A stretch of DNA of 64,000 nucleotides, taken from NCBI RefSeq assembly GCF_000485595.1, contig NW_014578174.1:30872-94871 (forward strand), read 5' to 3'. The number at the start of each line of letters is the position of its first letter. The stretch's first letter is position 1. Below are positions 36,001 to 47,462 of this stretch, piece after piece. This DNA is from Priapulus caudatus. Lineage: Eukaryota > Priapulida > Priapulimorpha > Priapulimorphida > Priapulidae. Position numbers and translations under genes: made by a program. The notes under the pieces are model-generated. The model ran no database searches, had not been told where the DNA came from, and saw only the letters and a list, made by a program, of their open reading frames with translations.

Positions 36001-36447
36001 AGTGGGTCACTAAGGAAAGCAAATAGTACCCAGGATGACGCTAGCTGTGCCTCAACTGCTTCGTTGCCATCTTCTTATCTACCACCTTTCAAGAAGGCTG
36101 ACAGCTCTATTGACGACATCTTGACGTCCACCATGGATGAAGACTCATCAGCAGCAGACAAGGGGCAGATAGAGAAGATCATGCAGGAATTAATGGACAT
36201 ACCCGGTTTACCAGATCCTGACGAGGGTGCACAGACGAAGGAAACAAATGCTCTAACTCACCACTCCACGTTAGCAAGTCAGAGCAACGAGAGTTGCACA
36301 CAAGCAGTCGGGGTTGATGGCAGCTGCGACACCGGTATGGCACAGCTAAGTCAGGAATTGGCCGATCTCATGGAAACTGATGAACTGGGTACAGTTGACT
36401 ACAACAGCTTTTCAATTGAGCCTACATTTCTCGATGGACTACTGTGA
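27086..36447 (+). CDS. USPL1-like protein (SUMO isopeptidase family), catalytic residues apparently lost
   Basis: Seven GT-AG exons join in phase: 27086-27205, 27420-27564, 30507-30687, 31397-32410, 32882-33007, 34199-34347, 34643-36447 (3540 nt, 1179 residues plus stop). The first exon with the start codon was not found. Exons 1-2 carry the USPL1 N-terminal Cys-rich finger (WCEEC...LCENSQCVYPL). Exon 4 has the first half of the USP-like fold (LQWFSAGNLSWL...LIVHS), an acidic run near 32245-32290 and CEKC. Exon 5 has CFCIKC, probably the other half of a zinc site. Exons 6-7 have the second half (TTWIF|DGSWLKC...LAVWDG). The long C-terminal tail has a poly-Gln run (about 35036) and [11 protein letters not shown]. 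Human USPL1 is a SUMO protease of Cajal bodies with a Cys-His-Asp triad. By my alignment the Cys position is Ser (32013-32015), the His position Ser (34323-34325) and the Asp position Asn. Family assignment is strong; activity is doubtful. Two MITEs lie in its introns. Confidence 0.88.
28413..29201. mobile_element. Foldback element with ~250-bp terminal inverted repeats
   Basis: The ends tcaagagcggataatacc... (28413) and its complement (ending 29201) continue as inverted repeats for about 250 bp on each side, with a ~280-bp centre. A 5-bp TGTAA flanks it (28408-28412 and 29202-29206), a clear target duplication. It lies in the intron between exons 2 and 3 of the USPL1-like gene. No transposase. 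Confidence 0.92.
30772..31353. mobile_element. TAA-flanked MITE (PIF/Harbinger-like)
   Basis: The terminal inverted repeats start agccgggcttatgtcgg and are flanked by TAA at 30769-30771 and 31354-31356. The interior is rich in cgactgg/ttgcgac words in both orientations. The element ends about 40 bp before exon 4 of the USPL1-like gene. Confidence 0.85.
33050..34055. mobile_element. Composite of nested DNA-element fragments
   Basis: cagtgctcgaaataag occurs at about 33051 and 33163 and in reverse complement near 34038-34053, bracketing a region rich in gttgtccgg/ccggacaac. Inside lie starts typical of other widespread elements: cagtggcgtagccagg (about 33315) and cagtggtgggtctagg (about 33528), each followed by G-rich runs, and a gggttaggg tract (33917-33955). 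It is in the intron between exons 5 and 6 of the USPL1-like gene. The family (hAT-like) is inferred from the cagtg ends. Confidence 0.65.
35917..35978 (+). repeat. 62-bp coding segment also present in the PYROXD1 intron
   Basis: This part of the last USPL1-like exon encodes the basic [11 protein letters not shown] stretch. It recurs without difference at 47051-47112 and, inverted, at about 42917-42978 in the palindrome's left arm. Confidence 0.92.
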
Positions 36448-37224
36448 TATAGAGTTTAACAATCACTGCTTTACCATGTTATCATGTCTTGTGGCTGTGA
36501 ACTATCATGTGACCCCTGTGAGATTTTCTCGTAATTGATAAATTTGTACTTAATAATAATCATTTAAGTGCTTTTCTTAATGGTATATACTATTTTCTAC
36601 TAGTTTCATACAGCACTTATACTGTCATACTGTCAAACCAAAGCATGTAAATAAGTGATCAAGTTACGAGTAGATAACCAATGCAAGATAATTAATAAGT
36701 TAAGTAATTGACCTGTAAAATTACGTTTAGGATGATTTTATGTGGTCGTCCCAATAGTATTGGATATTATTGGTATCGTTCTTAGGCGCTCTCACAATTA
36801 TGTGTTAGTACTCGTTGGCACTAACAAAATTTTTGTAAGTGAAAGCAAATTTTTATTGGCTATAATTACTAACAGAATTTTTGCCTGTGCACTTGAAATT
36901 TGGTTTAATGAATCATTTAATATAATTTACTTGCAACAAACCCATTAATGTGTAGATTCGTGTGTGTGTCATGACTAGTAGTCACATGTGTAATACGTTT
37001 TTTCCTAAAAACAAAACAATGCAGTAAATGCTCAATTCTGTTACACCACTGTTTTTCATGTAATGCGTTTTCACATGCAATGTCTTCAATGGCATAGTAG
37101 AACAAATAAATTATTTAAACAAGAGCCGCAGAGCGTCTGGGCTCATCTGAGGTCTGTTGCTACGATTATAAACGTAAAATTTCAGTCGTGCGTAGTACCA
37201 CATTTGTTAGGCGCAGATATGCAG
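36448..37224. other. 3' flank of the USPL1-like gene up to the gap
   Basis: AT-rich sequence. A candidate polyadenylation signal aataaa is at 37105-37110. Positions 36915-37056 are repeated exactly at 45162-45303. Nothing else is recognisable. Confidence 0.55.
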
Positions 37225-37234
37225 NNNNNNNNNN
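37225..37234. other. Assembly gap (10 N)
   Basis: A run of 10 N. The sequence right after it is the outer end of a giant inverted repeat, so this is a contig join rather than a sized gap. Confidence 0.98.
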
Positions 37235-40200
37235 GCCAACATTTAACACACTTCGTCTCAGATGCAGCAGCTTTCTGAACCTCTCAGTGAATGGCGGTGT
37301 CGGCGACAGAGTTTTTGAGGCTAGTGGCGAGATGCTCTAGTGCCTCCTGAAAACTCTCCGAATATTTCTGTAAAAAAACATAGCGGTAATAATAGTGATA
37401 TTCATGGATGCAGATTAACCCTATCATCTAGTTACAGCTTGCCATTTACCGTGGTCCTGATGAATTCGACAATGTAAGCATCATGGGAACAATGGTTGGC
37501 ATAGTGAGTTAGCTTTCTCAACATGCATACCATTTTTGTACTTGAATATCAAAAAATGTAATCAATTTGCTTGAGTGAGGATGATCGGAAACAATAAGAT
37601 ATTCAAGTTGACCGCTGCTTAAATAACACATTGTCTGGTCAATGATTCTCGATACTAATACCATGCCTAAAAACCTAAATTATTTACCACCCTTAAGTAT
37701 GCTATATATGTGTCACCATTAAAATTATAGAGCAAGTTGTGTAAGCACATTTGCCATGATTTTAGGCAAATCAAGTGCTCATATTAATTTTAACAGCTTA
37801 ACATTATTAAAGGGACAGTAGCCTTTAGGATTCACTGCATACCAATGTATTAGCTGTATACACAAATCGTCTATACCCACTACCGTATTTGTTACGCAAA
37901 ATACTTAATAATTTTAATTGTTATATATTATTTACACATCAACCTAGAAATTTGAAGGCGCCATGACACCGCCGCGACCGGTGCTAGCCACCCTCCCAGC
38001 CCGAATAAAGTTGCGTATTTGAAATTTATTTTGCAGGTACAGAGCGCGAGGGCGTAATCACAAAAGTGCAATTATATTTAGTACCTAAATGCTATTTAAT
38101 GAAACCCATACTATTCATTTTAAGGCAAAGTTTATCCATAATTATAACCTGAAACTATATGTCGTTTATAAGATATTCAATCCTTTTGCTTTTAATGAAT
38201 AAATAAGACAACACCTCGGTCTCGTAGCCTTGGCCTGGAAAGTTGGTTTTGCGGTCAACTTCGTGCAGATCGTGGCGCTATTGAGTGCGAGCCACCGTCG
38301 TTGTAATCAATGTAGTCGTTAGTTTTTAAAAACATTTTTAATAATATTTTCTAAATGCGTGATTTGGGAAGCGCATGGAAACTTTTAGCAGCGTAAGTTA
38401 TAACCTAAATTAGCTGAAAATTAACCCTAGATACCTAGAGTAAACTCTGCCCTTTAAAACATGTGCATAAAATTCTAACCTGTTGCTTAAAATGTCTTAT
38501 GCTATATGCACGGATGCCTCCTCTCCATCTGGCCTTGGCCCCGCCAAAAATCTCTTGTCTGCTACTGGCCGTAATATCTATGTGCTGCTGTCATTCCGTT
38601 GGCTTCAACAGTGACTTCAATCTCGCGGGCTATTCCCGCCTCCACATCTTTATAGCAGCAGCGTGTTGGTAAGTTATATATAAGCCCCCAGCATTCCGAC
38701 ACAAAGTCACTAGCATGGTGATGCACTAGGCGCCGTACCTTGGACTCTCAGTCAATAGGCCTGCCAAAGTTAAATTAGTCACAACCATTAGTAGTTGACA
38801 TAAGAACAATTGCAAACTGTTGTGTTATCACAAAACTTTACCATTTTCAACCTAAATTGAATATGTATTAAAATAATGCTAAGTGTTCCGCTTGACATAA
38901 TATCAAAAACCTGCACATTTAAAAGAATAATTTCACAGCATGAATGCATTTATTCATACCGCCCCCTCGCTCCTCCAACATACTGTAGGGCTGCGCATCA
39001 GCCCATCTGCTGAGCTAAGAGCTCGTGACCTTAATGCGACCCCATATCAGGCTCTCTTTTAGGTCTGAGATTCACCCCCTGTGAAGGAATACAATAAGAT
39101 AATGTTTGCATAGTTTTGGCCTGGCATCTTATTCCTGTATATTAGTATCCCATCGATATCAAAAGCGTGCGCTCTAGTACAGTGCAACCAGGTGGTGTTT
39201 ACATGTAAATCATACCGGGCGTGCTCACGCACGAGGCAGAGGCCCCAGAACACATGTCCCTTAACCTTATGAAAGTGAAACACTAAAATAAGGAGAAAAT
39301 ATTAAACCAGAACACAAGTCACACATTTTAGCCCAATGCACCAATGACATACCATAACAACTCAAATCTCTCAACAACACACTGCAACACCAATCGGCCC
39401 TTTACATCGTACACCACGCTGGTCCTTCCAGTTGTGCTGAACCCGCATCTCTCTCTTTCTCCATGGCATCTTCCTCTAAGTGAACCATCGCAGCAGGCTA
39501 AAGTCACTAGAGTCAACTCTGCCACGGCTTTCAAATGTGACCATAGTCTCTGTAAAGCTGTACTAGATCTGCGAGGCTAAGGAAACATAAGGCCCGACGT
39601 CACCCCCAATCCTCAAAGTCTGTATCAACAATTATCTATTGTATCCTCATGAATAACCAGAATGGTAATGCCAATATAAAATACCCTGTGTAAGAATGAC
39701 AAATATTGTACAGATGCCTTAATCTGAATGTTAATAGAAATTACACTAATATAATAAGTATATTGTCAGAGTTATGCTGCTCCATTCAGTCTACGTACAC
39801 CCTCCAAAACAATATATAGGAGCATACCTGGTTTCATTCTTCGGTCTGCCGAAACGTGTGGATGTGATCTGTAGCCTGTTCAATCAGCATCTCATTAAAC
39901 CAAAGATAATTAAGTGCCCTCTGTTCGTGCGGCTTAATAGGCATCACCTGATGATAGCCTGCAAGTCCGGGCTGACACCACAAATCGACTCCTGGGGAAG
40001 AAAATGCTATGTCTTCAACTATTACTAGCACTTTCAATTTTGGCAAACACCTTACTATTTAACTGAATGAGGTTGTAGTGAAAAACGTCCATGCAAGATA
40101 TACCTTATCAATCGGATGCAAATTCTCTATGGTAAGCAAGTTTAAGATCATCCACGTTATGTCAAACAAGACCGCTGTTAGCTTGACACTCCTATAGAAT

Positions 40201-42436
40201 GGACACTTATCTATAAAGGACTGGCCAGTTTGTCAGACATTTGCCAATTTATACAGTAGAATCCCTTCTACAAAATTAACTTCATATCTACAAACTATTT
40301 CTTTGAGGTTTATTGAGTAACCTTATGTACAAATTTGACTGTATTAAAATAAATTTTTGTTAATCAAACCTGCTGCCTTTGTCAAGCTTGGCCTTCAGTG
40401 ACTGGATTGTTTCCTTAGGCGCTTGCAAGCTCAAACTCTAATGCGGATTAAATAACACATTATTAATACTAAAGCATATGTTTTTCGTCACTAAACTGAT
40501 TGATTATTGCTTAGCTACACATATCTCTAACAACTTGGACTAGTCTGCTAGTCTTGACATAAAACTGGTCATACCAGTTTATTAATATCATGAAAAGATT
40601 GGATCCATTTTTGTGTTTTTAATTTGCCTTAAAGGCCTTTAATATACTAAAGATTGCTTATATGAATGTAGGCTCTTTGATGAGCTTGCCAACGTAGCTT
40701 TTACTGTAAAGAATCAAGTGGTTTGTACTGACAAGAGAAATCAGTCATTTCGAACCTGCGAGACGTTCATCGTCTGGCTTCTCCCGTCGTCTGAATATCG
40801 GCCAAAATCAAGTGAATCTAATGTTGAGCACTCGCTGTTCTTTCTGCAATTAGAAATGAATAACCCGTGCTGGCTTTCTGAAATTTTAATGTACTTCTCT
40901 AGTTACAATGATAATTATTATAATATCTACTATATTAGTCACGATCTAAACTTTCTACACTGAAACTAAACTTCACGTTGCGTGTGGAAACCCATGGAGA
41001 AACGTGAACCAGTTGTTTTGGCCTAGTCTAGGAGGTAAAAACTTTGGTTTTTATTAATGACTTGGTCACCTGTGTACAGTCATATCTAGGACTCTATTAT
41101 AGGTGATTCCTGTGCACTTCAATCTGCCACTTAATGGAAAACCTTTAGCATTCCTGATATCTTTCTTTCATGTCAGTTAATGTTGGCTGAATAAAATCAT
41201 TTTCATCGCCCTGTTCTGTTATGGGAAGGTATCCTGTTGGTCTAGCAGCTAAATGTCTGACTGTGAACTATTACGCTCTTATCTCAGAGAGATAGATGCA
41301 ACATAATTTAACAGGAGACCCAGGATTCCAGGAAGCACCTCTGGGATGTGTATGACTATCATAGAGCACTCAGTGCTACTCAACTGTCCATCAGTACATG
41401 GTAATTATATCAATATTTAGCTAAACAAGTGAGAAATTTGTTGCGTGTGTAAATAAGTACTAGGGCAGATAAAAATGTAGTGTGTTGTGGTCGCTGTGTT
41501 CAACAATACTTTTACTCTTAGAGCTGGATTAAGGTGGGTTGATGACTATGTTGTGATTATGGTTCATGATACAATTATAATAGATTACAATTAAAGTTAG
41601 ATTACGATTGGCGCCTGGTTAATATTAGCTATAGGTGTTAGGCTCTTAGGATAGCCACAAGTTACCTTCTTGCCTCTTCGTTTCTCACAACATGTAATAG
41701 TCGTAGACTCGTAGAGCGTGGTGCGGCATGGATAATTTATGCTTGTGCGACGATAAACTGGGGTACTTTTAGCAGGTACACGCACACTCAATCGTTAGCC
41801 ATCGTTATGATGTCAAACTGTATAGCATGTGACTGTTTACTAACCCGGTAACCGGTCTGTTTAGTCTTTCGCCACGCCATGGCAGACAGAGCCGGGGCTG
41901 GACTTGGCCGCAAATGCAGACGTTATAACTCCGCTTTGCGTATCTGAGGGTGCGTGTTTAACCCATTACTGAGGTCGCGCGCTCGGACTAGGGCTGCGAC
42001 CGTGGACGTATGCGGGAGCAAAGCAAACACAGCCTCACAGGTCAACCGCCAGCTAGTGTCATTGTAATGCAAAACATACCTGCTGAACTGACAACTGTTT
42101 ACTGTGTGTTATGACTGTATTATTGCTAGTGTACCACAGTATAACAACACTTACGGATGCCTGCACCCGGAGTAAGCTCATACTTGGTCACGGTCTGCTG
42201 TTCAAATTCCCCGGATTTGAGAGAAGTATCTCTCAATCTTGGTAACTCCGCGCCGGATTCCAGAAGTTCCGTGTGCAACTCTAATGCAGTCAACCATAAT
42301 TTCTCTGCCGCAGTAATTTTGCCGCAATACTATCTAGAGCAACCTCATCATCCTGTACTGGTTCTATTATTCGTAAAAGAATCTCCTTCAACTGATTTTC
42401 GATGAAATCCTCATCGGCAGCACTAAATTCTGCCAT
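37235..42436 (-). pseudogene. Inverted, damaged copy of RELCH exons 1-7
   Basis: The exon 1 copy starts at ATG 42436-42434 and runs down to about 42157. The exon 3 copy is near 39850-39990 and the exon 7 copy at 37235 to about 37373. One-base changes disrupt several exons, for instance in the LisH-bearing exon 3. It stops at the N-gap inside exon 7. Probably not a separate gene but a low-quality repeat of 47591-52634. Confidence 0.8.
37811..38453. mobile_element. Left-arm copy of the TTAA-flanked MITE
   Basis: Begins agggacagtagcctttagg after TTAA (37807-37810) and ends before TTAA (38454-38457). It is the inverted counterpart of 51481-52076. Confidence 0.75.
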
Positions 42437-42563
42437 GTTTATACAGTACTACCGCCTCTAGCAGAGAAATTGTAAACAAATGTTGGAAGATGTATGTGTG
42501 GTCGGTCATAGGTCGGTCTACTCAGAACCCGCTTATCGTTATAATTGAGTTATTACTTTACGA

Positions 42564-44308
42564 ATGGATAATCAACAATTTAAGTTCGTCATTATTGGTG
42601 GCGGTATAGCAGGAGTAACATGCCACAGAAACACTTTCACAGCTCCTTAACGATATTAGTGACTTTGAAGATCGCGAGTCAATTTTACTCGTCGCTGGAT
42701 CGGCTCTTGTGAAAACGGTCACAAACTTCAAACAAGTATCTAGAACACTTGAAGATTTTCAGGTACATGTAATGTATTATAAAATATCCATCATCCTGAG
42801 GGTATATATTGTTCATTGTATATAAATGATGCAATGTGTTTTCTCGCAAATGCGCAGGTTGAACAGCATGCTCATTTTCAGCATTGCTACATTGTATTTG
42901 CAGTAAATAGATCATAGTTACAGATCTCCCCTTTGGCGGTTGTCCTCTTTTTCCTTGGCTTACCAACTGGTGTATTTACATTGTACATTTTAGTAGAGTC
43001 AATTTTTCAGGTCGAGAGAAACAACCCGACTGGATAACACAAACATGTCCAAATGTGAAGGTTGCGAGAACCGAAGTTGTCTGCCTCGACTCTGCAAAGC
43101 ACACAATCTACACATCCGACGACAAGTGTTACCGCTATGAAAGGCTATGCATAGCCACGGGTGCAAGCCCAAAACTTATCGCAGAGAAATGCCATTAGTG
43201 CTTGGCATTCGCGAGACACCGAGTCAGTCAGCGTATTTCAAAGCCGCTTGTCTGGCGCTAGAAGGGTCATGTTGTCGGCAACGGAGGAATCGCCTCAGAA
43301 CTTGTGTACGAAATAGAGCACTGGCGGTGTTATCTGGGCGATAAAAGACGACAGCATCAATCACTTTTCCTAGATGAGAGTGCAGCAGCATTCATGCTCA
43401 CTCATGTCACGAACGTAAGCAGAATGCGACTCTGCAACGCCATCGAAGCGAAGGACGTACACGCTAGATAAAGCTAGGCAGGCCGCAGTGACACGTACAA
43501 GTGGCAGTGCCTTGGCACCCGACTGGCATTCAGGATTAGAAGTGACAGGAGCCGAACCAGCCATTCTCTCGTAACCGTACACATCGAGATCGAATTGTGA
43601 AGTGCAAGAGTTGTTAACACCAGAGGGCGTCGGTCTCCGCAACATCGTGGTTGACCGTTTGCAGGGCGAGGAACCACAAACGCAGTGGCCCGCATACGTA
43701 AAGAGCTGACAAACGGCAAGTGTTTCGCTGCGACCTCGTGGTCAGCGCTACGGCGTGACTCCGAACACGGCTCCGTTCGTCAAGGGCGTCCGTTCAAGGT
43801 CGCCGAAGACGGAGGACTTCTGGTGGACGAACCATATGCGGACAAACGTCGTCGGCGTCTACGCAGCCGGCGACGTGTGTAAGCTGTAAACTGGCCCCTG
43901 TTAAACACTGGCTGCAGATGCGCCTTTGTCGCAGCCCGACAGATGGGTCACTATGCTGCGAAGTGCATGCTGGCAGACTACCAGGAGGAGGCCATCGAGA
44001 AAGACTTCAGCCTGGAGACCTTCGCGCACATGACCAATTTCTTCGGCTTCAAAGTTGTGGGCTGATTGGAGGTTTCAACGCTCAGGGTTTGGGAGTGGAA
44101 GAGTCACGAGTTATTATTGCGCATCAGCCCGGAAAGAGTACGTGAAAGTCGTGCTTCAGGACGGTAAAATGGTAGGCACTGTTCTGATAGGGGCAAACGG
44201 ATCTCGAGGAGACGCTTCGAAAACCTCATAATAAACGAGATGGACTTGACAGACTACAAGGAGACCTGTTGGATGCAAATGTTGATATTGCCAGATTACT
44301 TTGACTAG
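42564..44308 (+). pseudogene. Inverted, damaged copy of PYROXD1
   Basis: Matches both exons and the intron of the intact gene at 47462-45718. Exon 1 carries an extra C in the segment after the glycine-rich motif (near 42622), and exon 2 has many one-base shifts, so only short frames remain. Most likely a low-accuracy duplicate created with the palindrome. Confidence 0.85.
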
Positions 44309-44426
44309 GATTTGTAAAAATGCAGCTGTTTAGCACACTTGTAAGTTTGAAGATGGTCTCCATGTACTTCTAATAATATACTGTGAAATAGTATTCAATG
44401 ATGGACTATACATTTGGACTATTTTT

Positions 44427-45156
44427 AGCTCATCTGACATAGTCAGATGCAGCTTGTAGAATCGCATGACCGTCCGTCCGTCCGTCCGTCCGGTCGTCCG
44501 TCCGTCCGTCGTCAACAGTTGGGCACAAATCTTAACGCTCGACGTACCGGTCACGATATTTCGGGTCGTTGGGGGGATCGTCAAAACGAGTTGGGATGTC
44601 GAAGCTGGCGGTCAAAGGTCAAAGGTCAAGAGGTGTAAAAGAAGGGGGAACATTCACTCCTTAACTTAAGGTATAGGGAGGAAATGCATAATTGCGGCAC
44701 AAATCTAAACGGCTGCGACCTAGGCTCGTGATAGTCGGTGTATAGCATCATGGTAGGAAAAGCCATCACCTGTGCCGAAATTGGAGTCAGCAGGTCAAAG
44801 TGCAATGGGCACAGGGCGAGATTTTAGACATTTTCTGAGGACATGGTCTGACGGAGCGATTGAAAAACTTTTTTGTTTCAGCGGTGACCTAGCATTTTTA
44901 TGGTCTTATTGAAAGGACATGAAATGTCCCTTCTGCTGACATGCGAAGAGTAAGTGTCGGATAACCTTTTGACCCTCAAGAGGAGGTTAAACATGGATTT
45001 GTTGACTGTTAACAAAGGAGTGAACTGCTTTTGCTATTAGAGCCCCTCCCCACCCCTCTCCCCCCACCTCCCCCTACCCTCAGCATCTGCGATATGTGGG
45101 CGTGTCCTAACAATGATGCGTACGCAACTGCGTGTCTGCATATGCGTGCGCCTAAC
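44427..45156 (+). mobile_element. Hairpin-headed 'gtccgtcc' repeat element, longest copy
   Basis: Starts tttttagctcatctgac, whose first ~29 bases can fold on themselves (ATCTGAC-ATA-GTCAGAT), then a run of gtcc units. The interior contains ggtcaaaggtcaaaggtcaa. Other heads occur at 45301-45434, inverted at 45440-45603, and at 57469 and 57692. It resembles abundant non-autonomous repeats of lophotrochozoan genomes. The right end is uncertain. Confidence 0.65.
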
Positions 45157-45161
45157 AAAAT

Positions 45162-45303
45162 ATTTAATATAATTTACTTGCAACAAACCCATTAATGTGT
45201 AGATTCGTGTGTGTGTCATGACTAGTAGTCACATGTGTAATACGTTTTTTCCTAAAAACAAAACAATGCAGTAAATGCTCAATTCTGTTACACCACTGTT
45301 TTT
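45162..45303 (+). repeat. Exact 142-bp copy of USPL1-like 3' flank
   Basis: Identical to 36915-37056 over 142 bp. It sits in the spacer of the palindrome, directly before another copy of the hairpin-headed element. It may be the true junction between the two contigs. Confidence 0.93.
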
Positions 45304-45603
45304 AGCTCATCTGACATAGTCAGATGCAGCTTGTAGAATCGCATGATCGTCCGTCCGTCCGGTCGTCCGTCCGTCCGTCCGTCAACAGTTGGGCACAAAT
45401 CTTAACCGCTCGACGTACGGTCACGATATTCGGGTCGTTTTGACGATCCCCCCCCCCAACGACCCGAATATCGTGACCGTACGTCGAGCGGTTAAGATTT
45501 GTGCCCAACTGTTGACGGACGGACGGACGGACGACCGGACGGACGGACGGACGGACGGTCATGCGATTCTACAAGCTGCATCTGACTATGTCAGATGAGC
45601 TAA
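45301..45603. repeat. Small palindrome of two inverted element heads
   Basis: The first ~135 bp of the hairpin-headed element in plus orientation meets the same segment in minus orientation. A short asymmetric spacer lies in between (tttgacgat followed by a run of about ten C). It forms the inner edge of the giant palindrome's right arm. Confidence 0.9.
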
Positions 45604-45717
45604 AAAAAGTCCAAATGTATTACATCATTGAATACTATTTCACATGATATATTAGAAGTACATGGAGACCATCTTCAAAACTTCAAGTGTGCTAAACAGC
45701 TGGCATTTTTACAAATC

Positions 45718-47462
45718 CTAGTCAAAGTAATCGGCAATATCAACATTTGCATCCAACAGGTCCTCCTTGTAGTCTGTCAAGTCCATCTCGTTTATTATGA
45801 GGTTTTCGAACGTCTCCTCGAGATCCGTTTCCCCTATCAGAACAGTGCCTACCATTTTACCGTCCTGAAGCACGACTTTCACGTACTCTTTCCCGGGCGT
45901 GATGCGCAATAATAACTCATACTCTTCCACTCCCAAACCCTGAGCGTTGAACCTCCCAATCAGCACAACTTTGAAGCCGAAGAAATTGGTCATGTGCGCG
46001 AAGGTCTCCAGGCTGAAGTCTTTCTCGATGGCCTCCTCCTGGTAGTCTGCCAGCATGCACTTCGCAGCATAGTGACCCATCTGTCGGGCCTGCGACCAAA
46101 GGCGCATCTGCAGCCAGTGTTTAACAGGGGGCCAGTTTACAGTACACACGTCGCCGGCTGCGTAGACGCCGACGACGTTTGTCCGCATCCGTTCGTCCAC
46201 CAGAAGTCCTCCGTCTTCGGCGACCTTGAACGGACCGCTCTTGACGAACGGAGCCGTGTTCGGAGTCACGCCCGTAGCGCTGACCACGAGGTCGCAGCCG
46301 AAACACTTGCCGTTTGTCAGCTTTACGTATGCGGGCCACTGCGTTTGTGGTTCCTCGCCCTGCAAACGGTCAACCACGATGTTGCGAGAACCGACGCCCT
46401 CTGGTGTTAACAACTCTTGCACTTCACAATTCGATTCGATGTGTACGTTACGAGAGATGGCTGGTTCGGCTCCTGTCACTTCTAATCCTGAATGCCAGTC
46501 GGGTCCCAAGGCACTGCCACTTGTACGTGTCACTGCGGCCTGCCTAGCTTTATCTAGCGTGTACGTCCTTCGCTTCGATGGCGTTGCAGAGTCCGCATTC
46601 TGCTTACGTTCGTGGACATGAGTGAGCATGAATGCTGCTGCACTCTCATCTAGGAAAACATGATTGATGCTGTCGTCTTTTATCGCCCAGATAACACCGC
46701 AGTGCTCTATTTCGTACACAAGTTCTGAGGCGATTCCTCCGTTGCCGACAACCATGACCCTTCTAGCGCCAGACAAGCGGCTTTGAAATACGCTGACTGA
46801 CTCGGTGTCTCGAATGCCAAGCACTAATGGGCATTTCTCTGCGATAAGTTTTGGGCTTGCACCCGTGGCTATGCATAGCCTTTCATAGCGGTAACACTTG
46901 TCGTCGGATGTGTAGATTGTGTGCTTTGCAGAGTCGAGGCAGACAACTTCGGTTCTCGCAACCTTCACATTTGGACATGTTTGTGTTATCCAGTCGGGTT
47001 GTTTCTCTTCGATCTGAAAAATTGACTCTACTAAAATGTACAATGTAAATACACCAGTTGGTAAGCCAAAGAGAAAAAGAGGACAACCGCCAAAGGGGAG
47101 ATCTGTAACTATGATCTATTTACTGCAAATACAATGTAGCAATGCTGAAAATGAGCATGCTGTTCAACCTGCGCATTTGCGAGAAAACACATTGCATCAT
47201 TTATAATACAATGAACAATATATACCCTCAGGATGATGGATATTTTATAATACATTACATGTACCTGAAAATCTTCAAGTGTTCTAGATACTTGTTTGAA
47301 GTTTGTGACCGTTTTCACAAGAGCCGATCCAGCGACGAGTAAAATTGACTCGCGATCTTCAAAGTCACTAATATCGTTAAGGAGCTGTGAAAGTGTTTCT
47401 GTGCATGTTACTCCTGCTATACCGCCACCAATAATGACGAACTTAAATTGTTGATTATCCAT
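45718..47462 (-). CDS. PYROXD1: PYROXD1, pyridine nucleotide-disulfide oxidoreductase domain protein 1
   Basis: Two exons joined in phase: 47462-47265 (66 codons) and 47013-45718, total 497 residues against 500 in human. The FAD-binding Rossmann motif GGGIAG is at residues 12-17, ATGASPK at ~115-121, the NAD(P)-binding GNGGIASEL at 156-164, SALGPDWH in the middle, and the second FAD motif YAAGDVCT plus LWSQARQMG near the C terminus. It ends DIADYFD, close to the vertebrate end. The family is a flavin-dependent NAD(P)H oxidoreductase without the classical redox Cys pair. Human PYROXD1 protects the RTCB tRNA-ligase complex from oxidation and is mutated in a myopathy. It faces RELCH with 128 bp between the start codons. 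A degraded inverted copy lies at 42564-44308. Its intron holds a 62-bp piece of the USPL1-like exon. Confidence 0.96.
47051..47112 (+). repeat. 62-bp fragment of USPL1-like coding sequence in the PYROXD1 intron
   Basis: An exact copy of 35917-35978, antisense to PYROXD1, lying 38 bp from the acceptor of exon 2. The short flanks (aatgt.aa) also resemble the source. It includes a ttggtaagcc word that looks like a splice donor on the plus strand. Confidence 0.92.

Larger units (their letters stand above)
37235..44589. repeat. Left arm of a giant inverted repeat (error-rich)
   Basis: Reading backwards, this arm equals 45435-52634. It covers RELCH exon 7 back to exon 1, the intergenic promoter, all of PYROXD1 and the start of a hairpin-headed repeat. 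The outer end pairs 37235 (gccaac) with about 52634 (gttggc). It differs from the right arm by many single-base insertions, deletions and substitutions, which break the frames. The coincidence with a contig end suggests a foldback read artefact. Confidence 0.92.
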
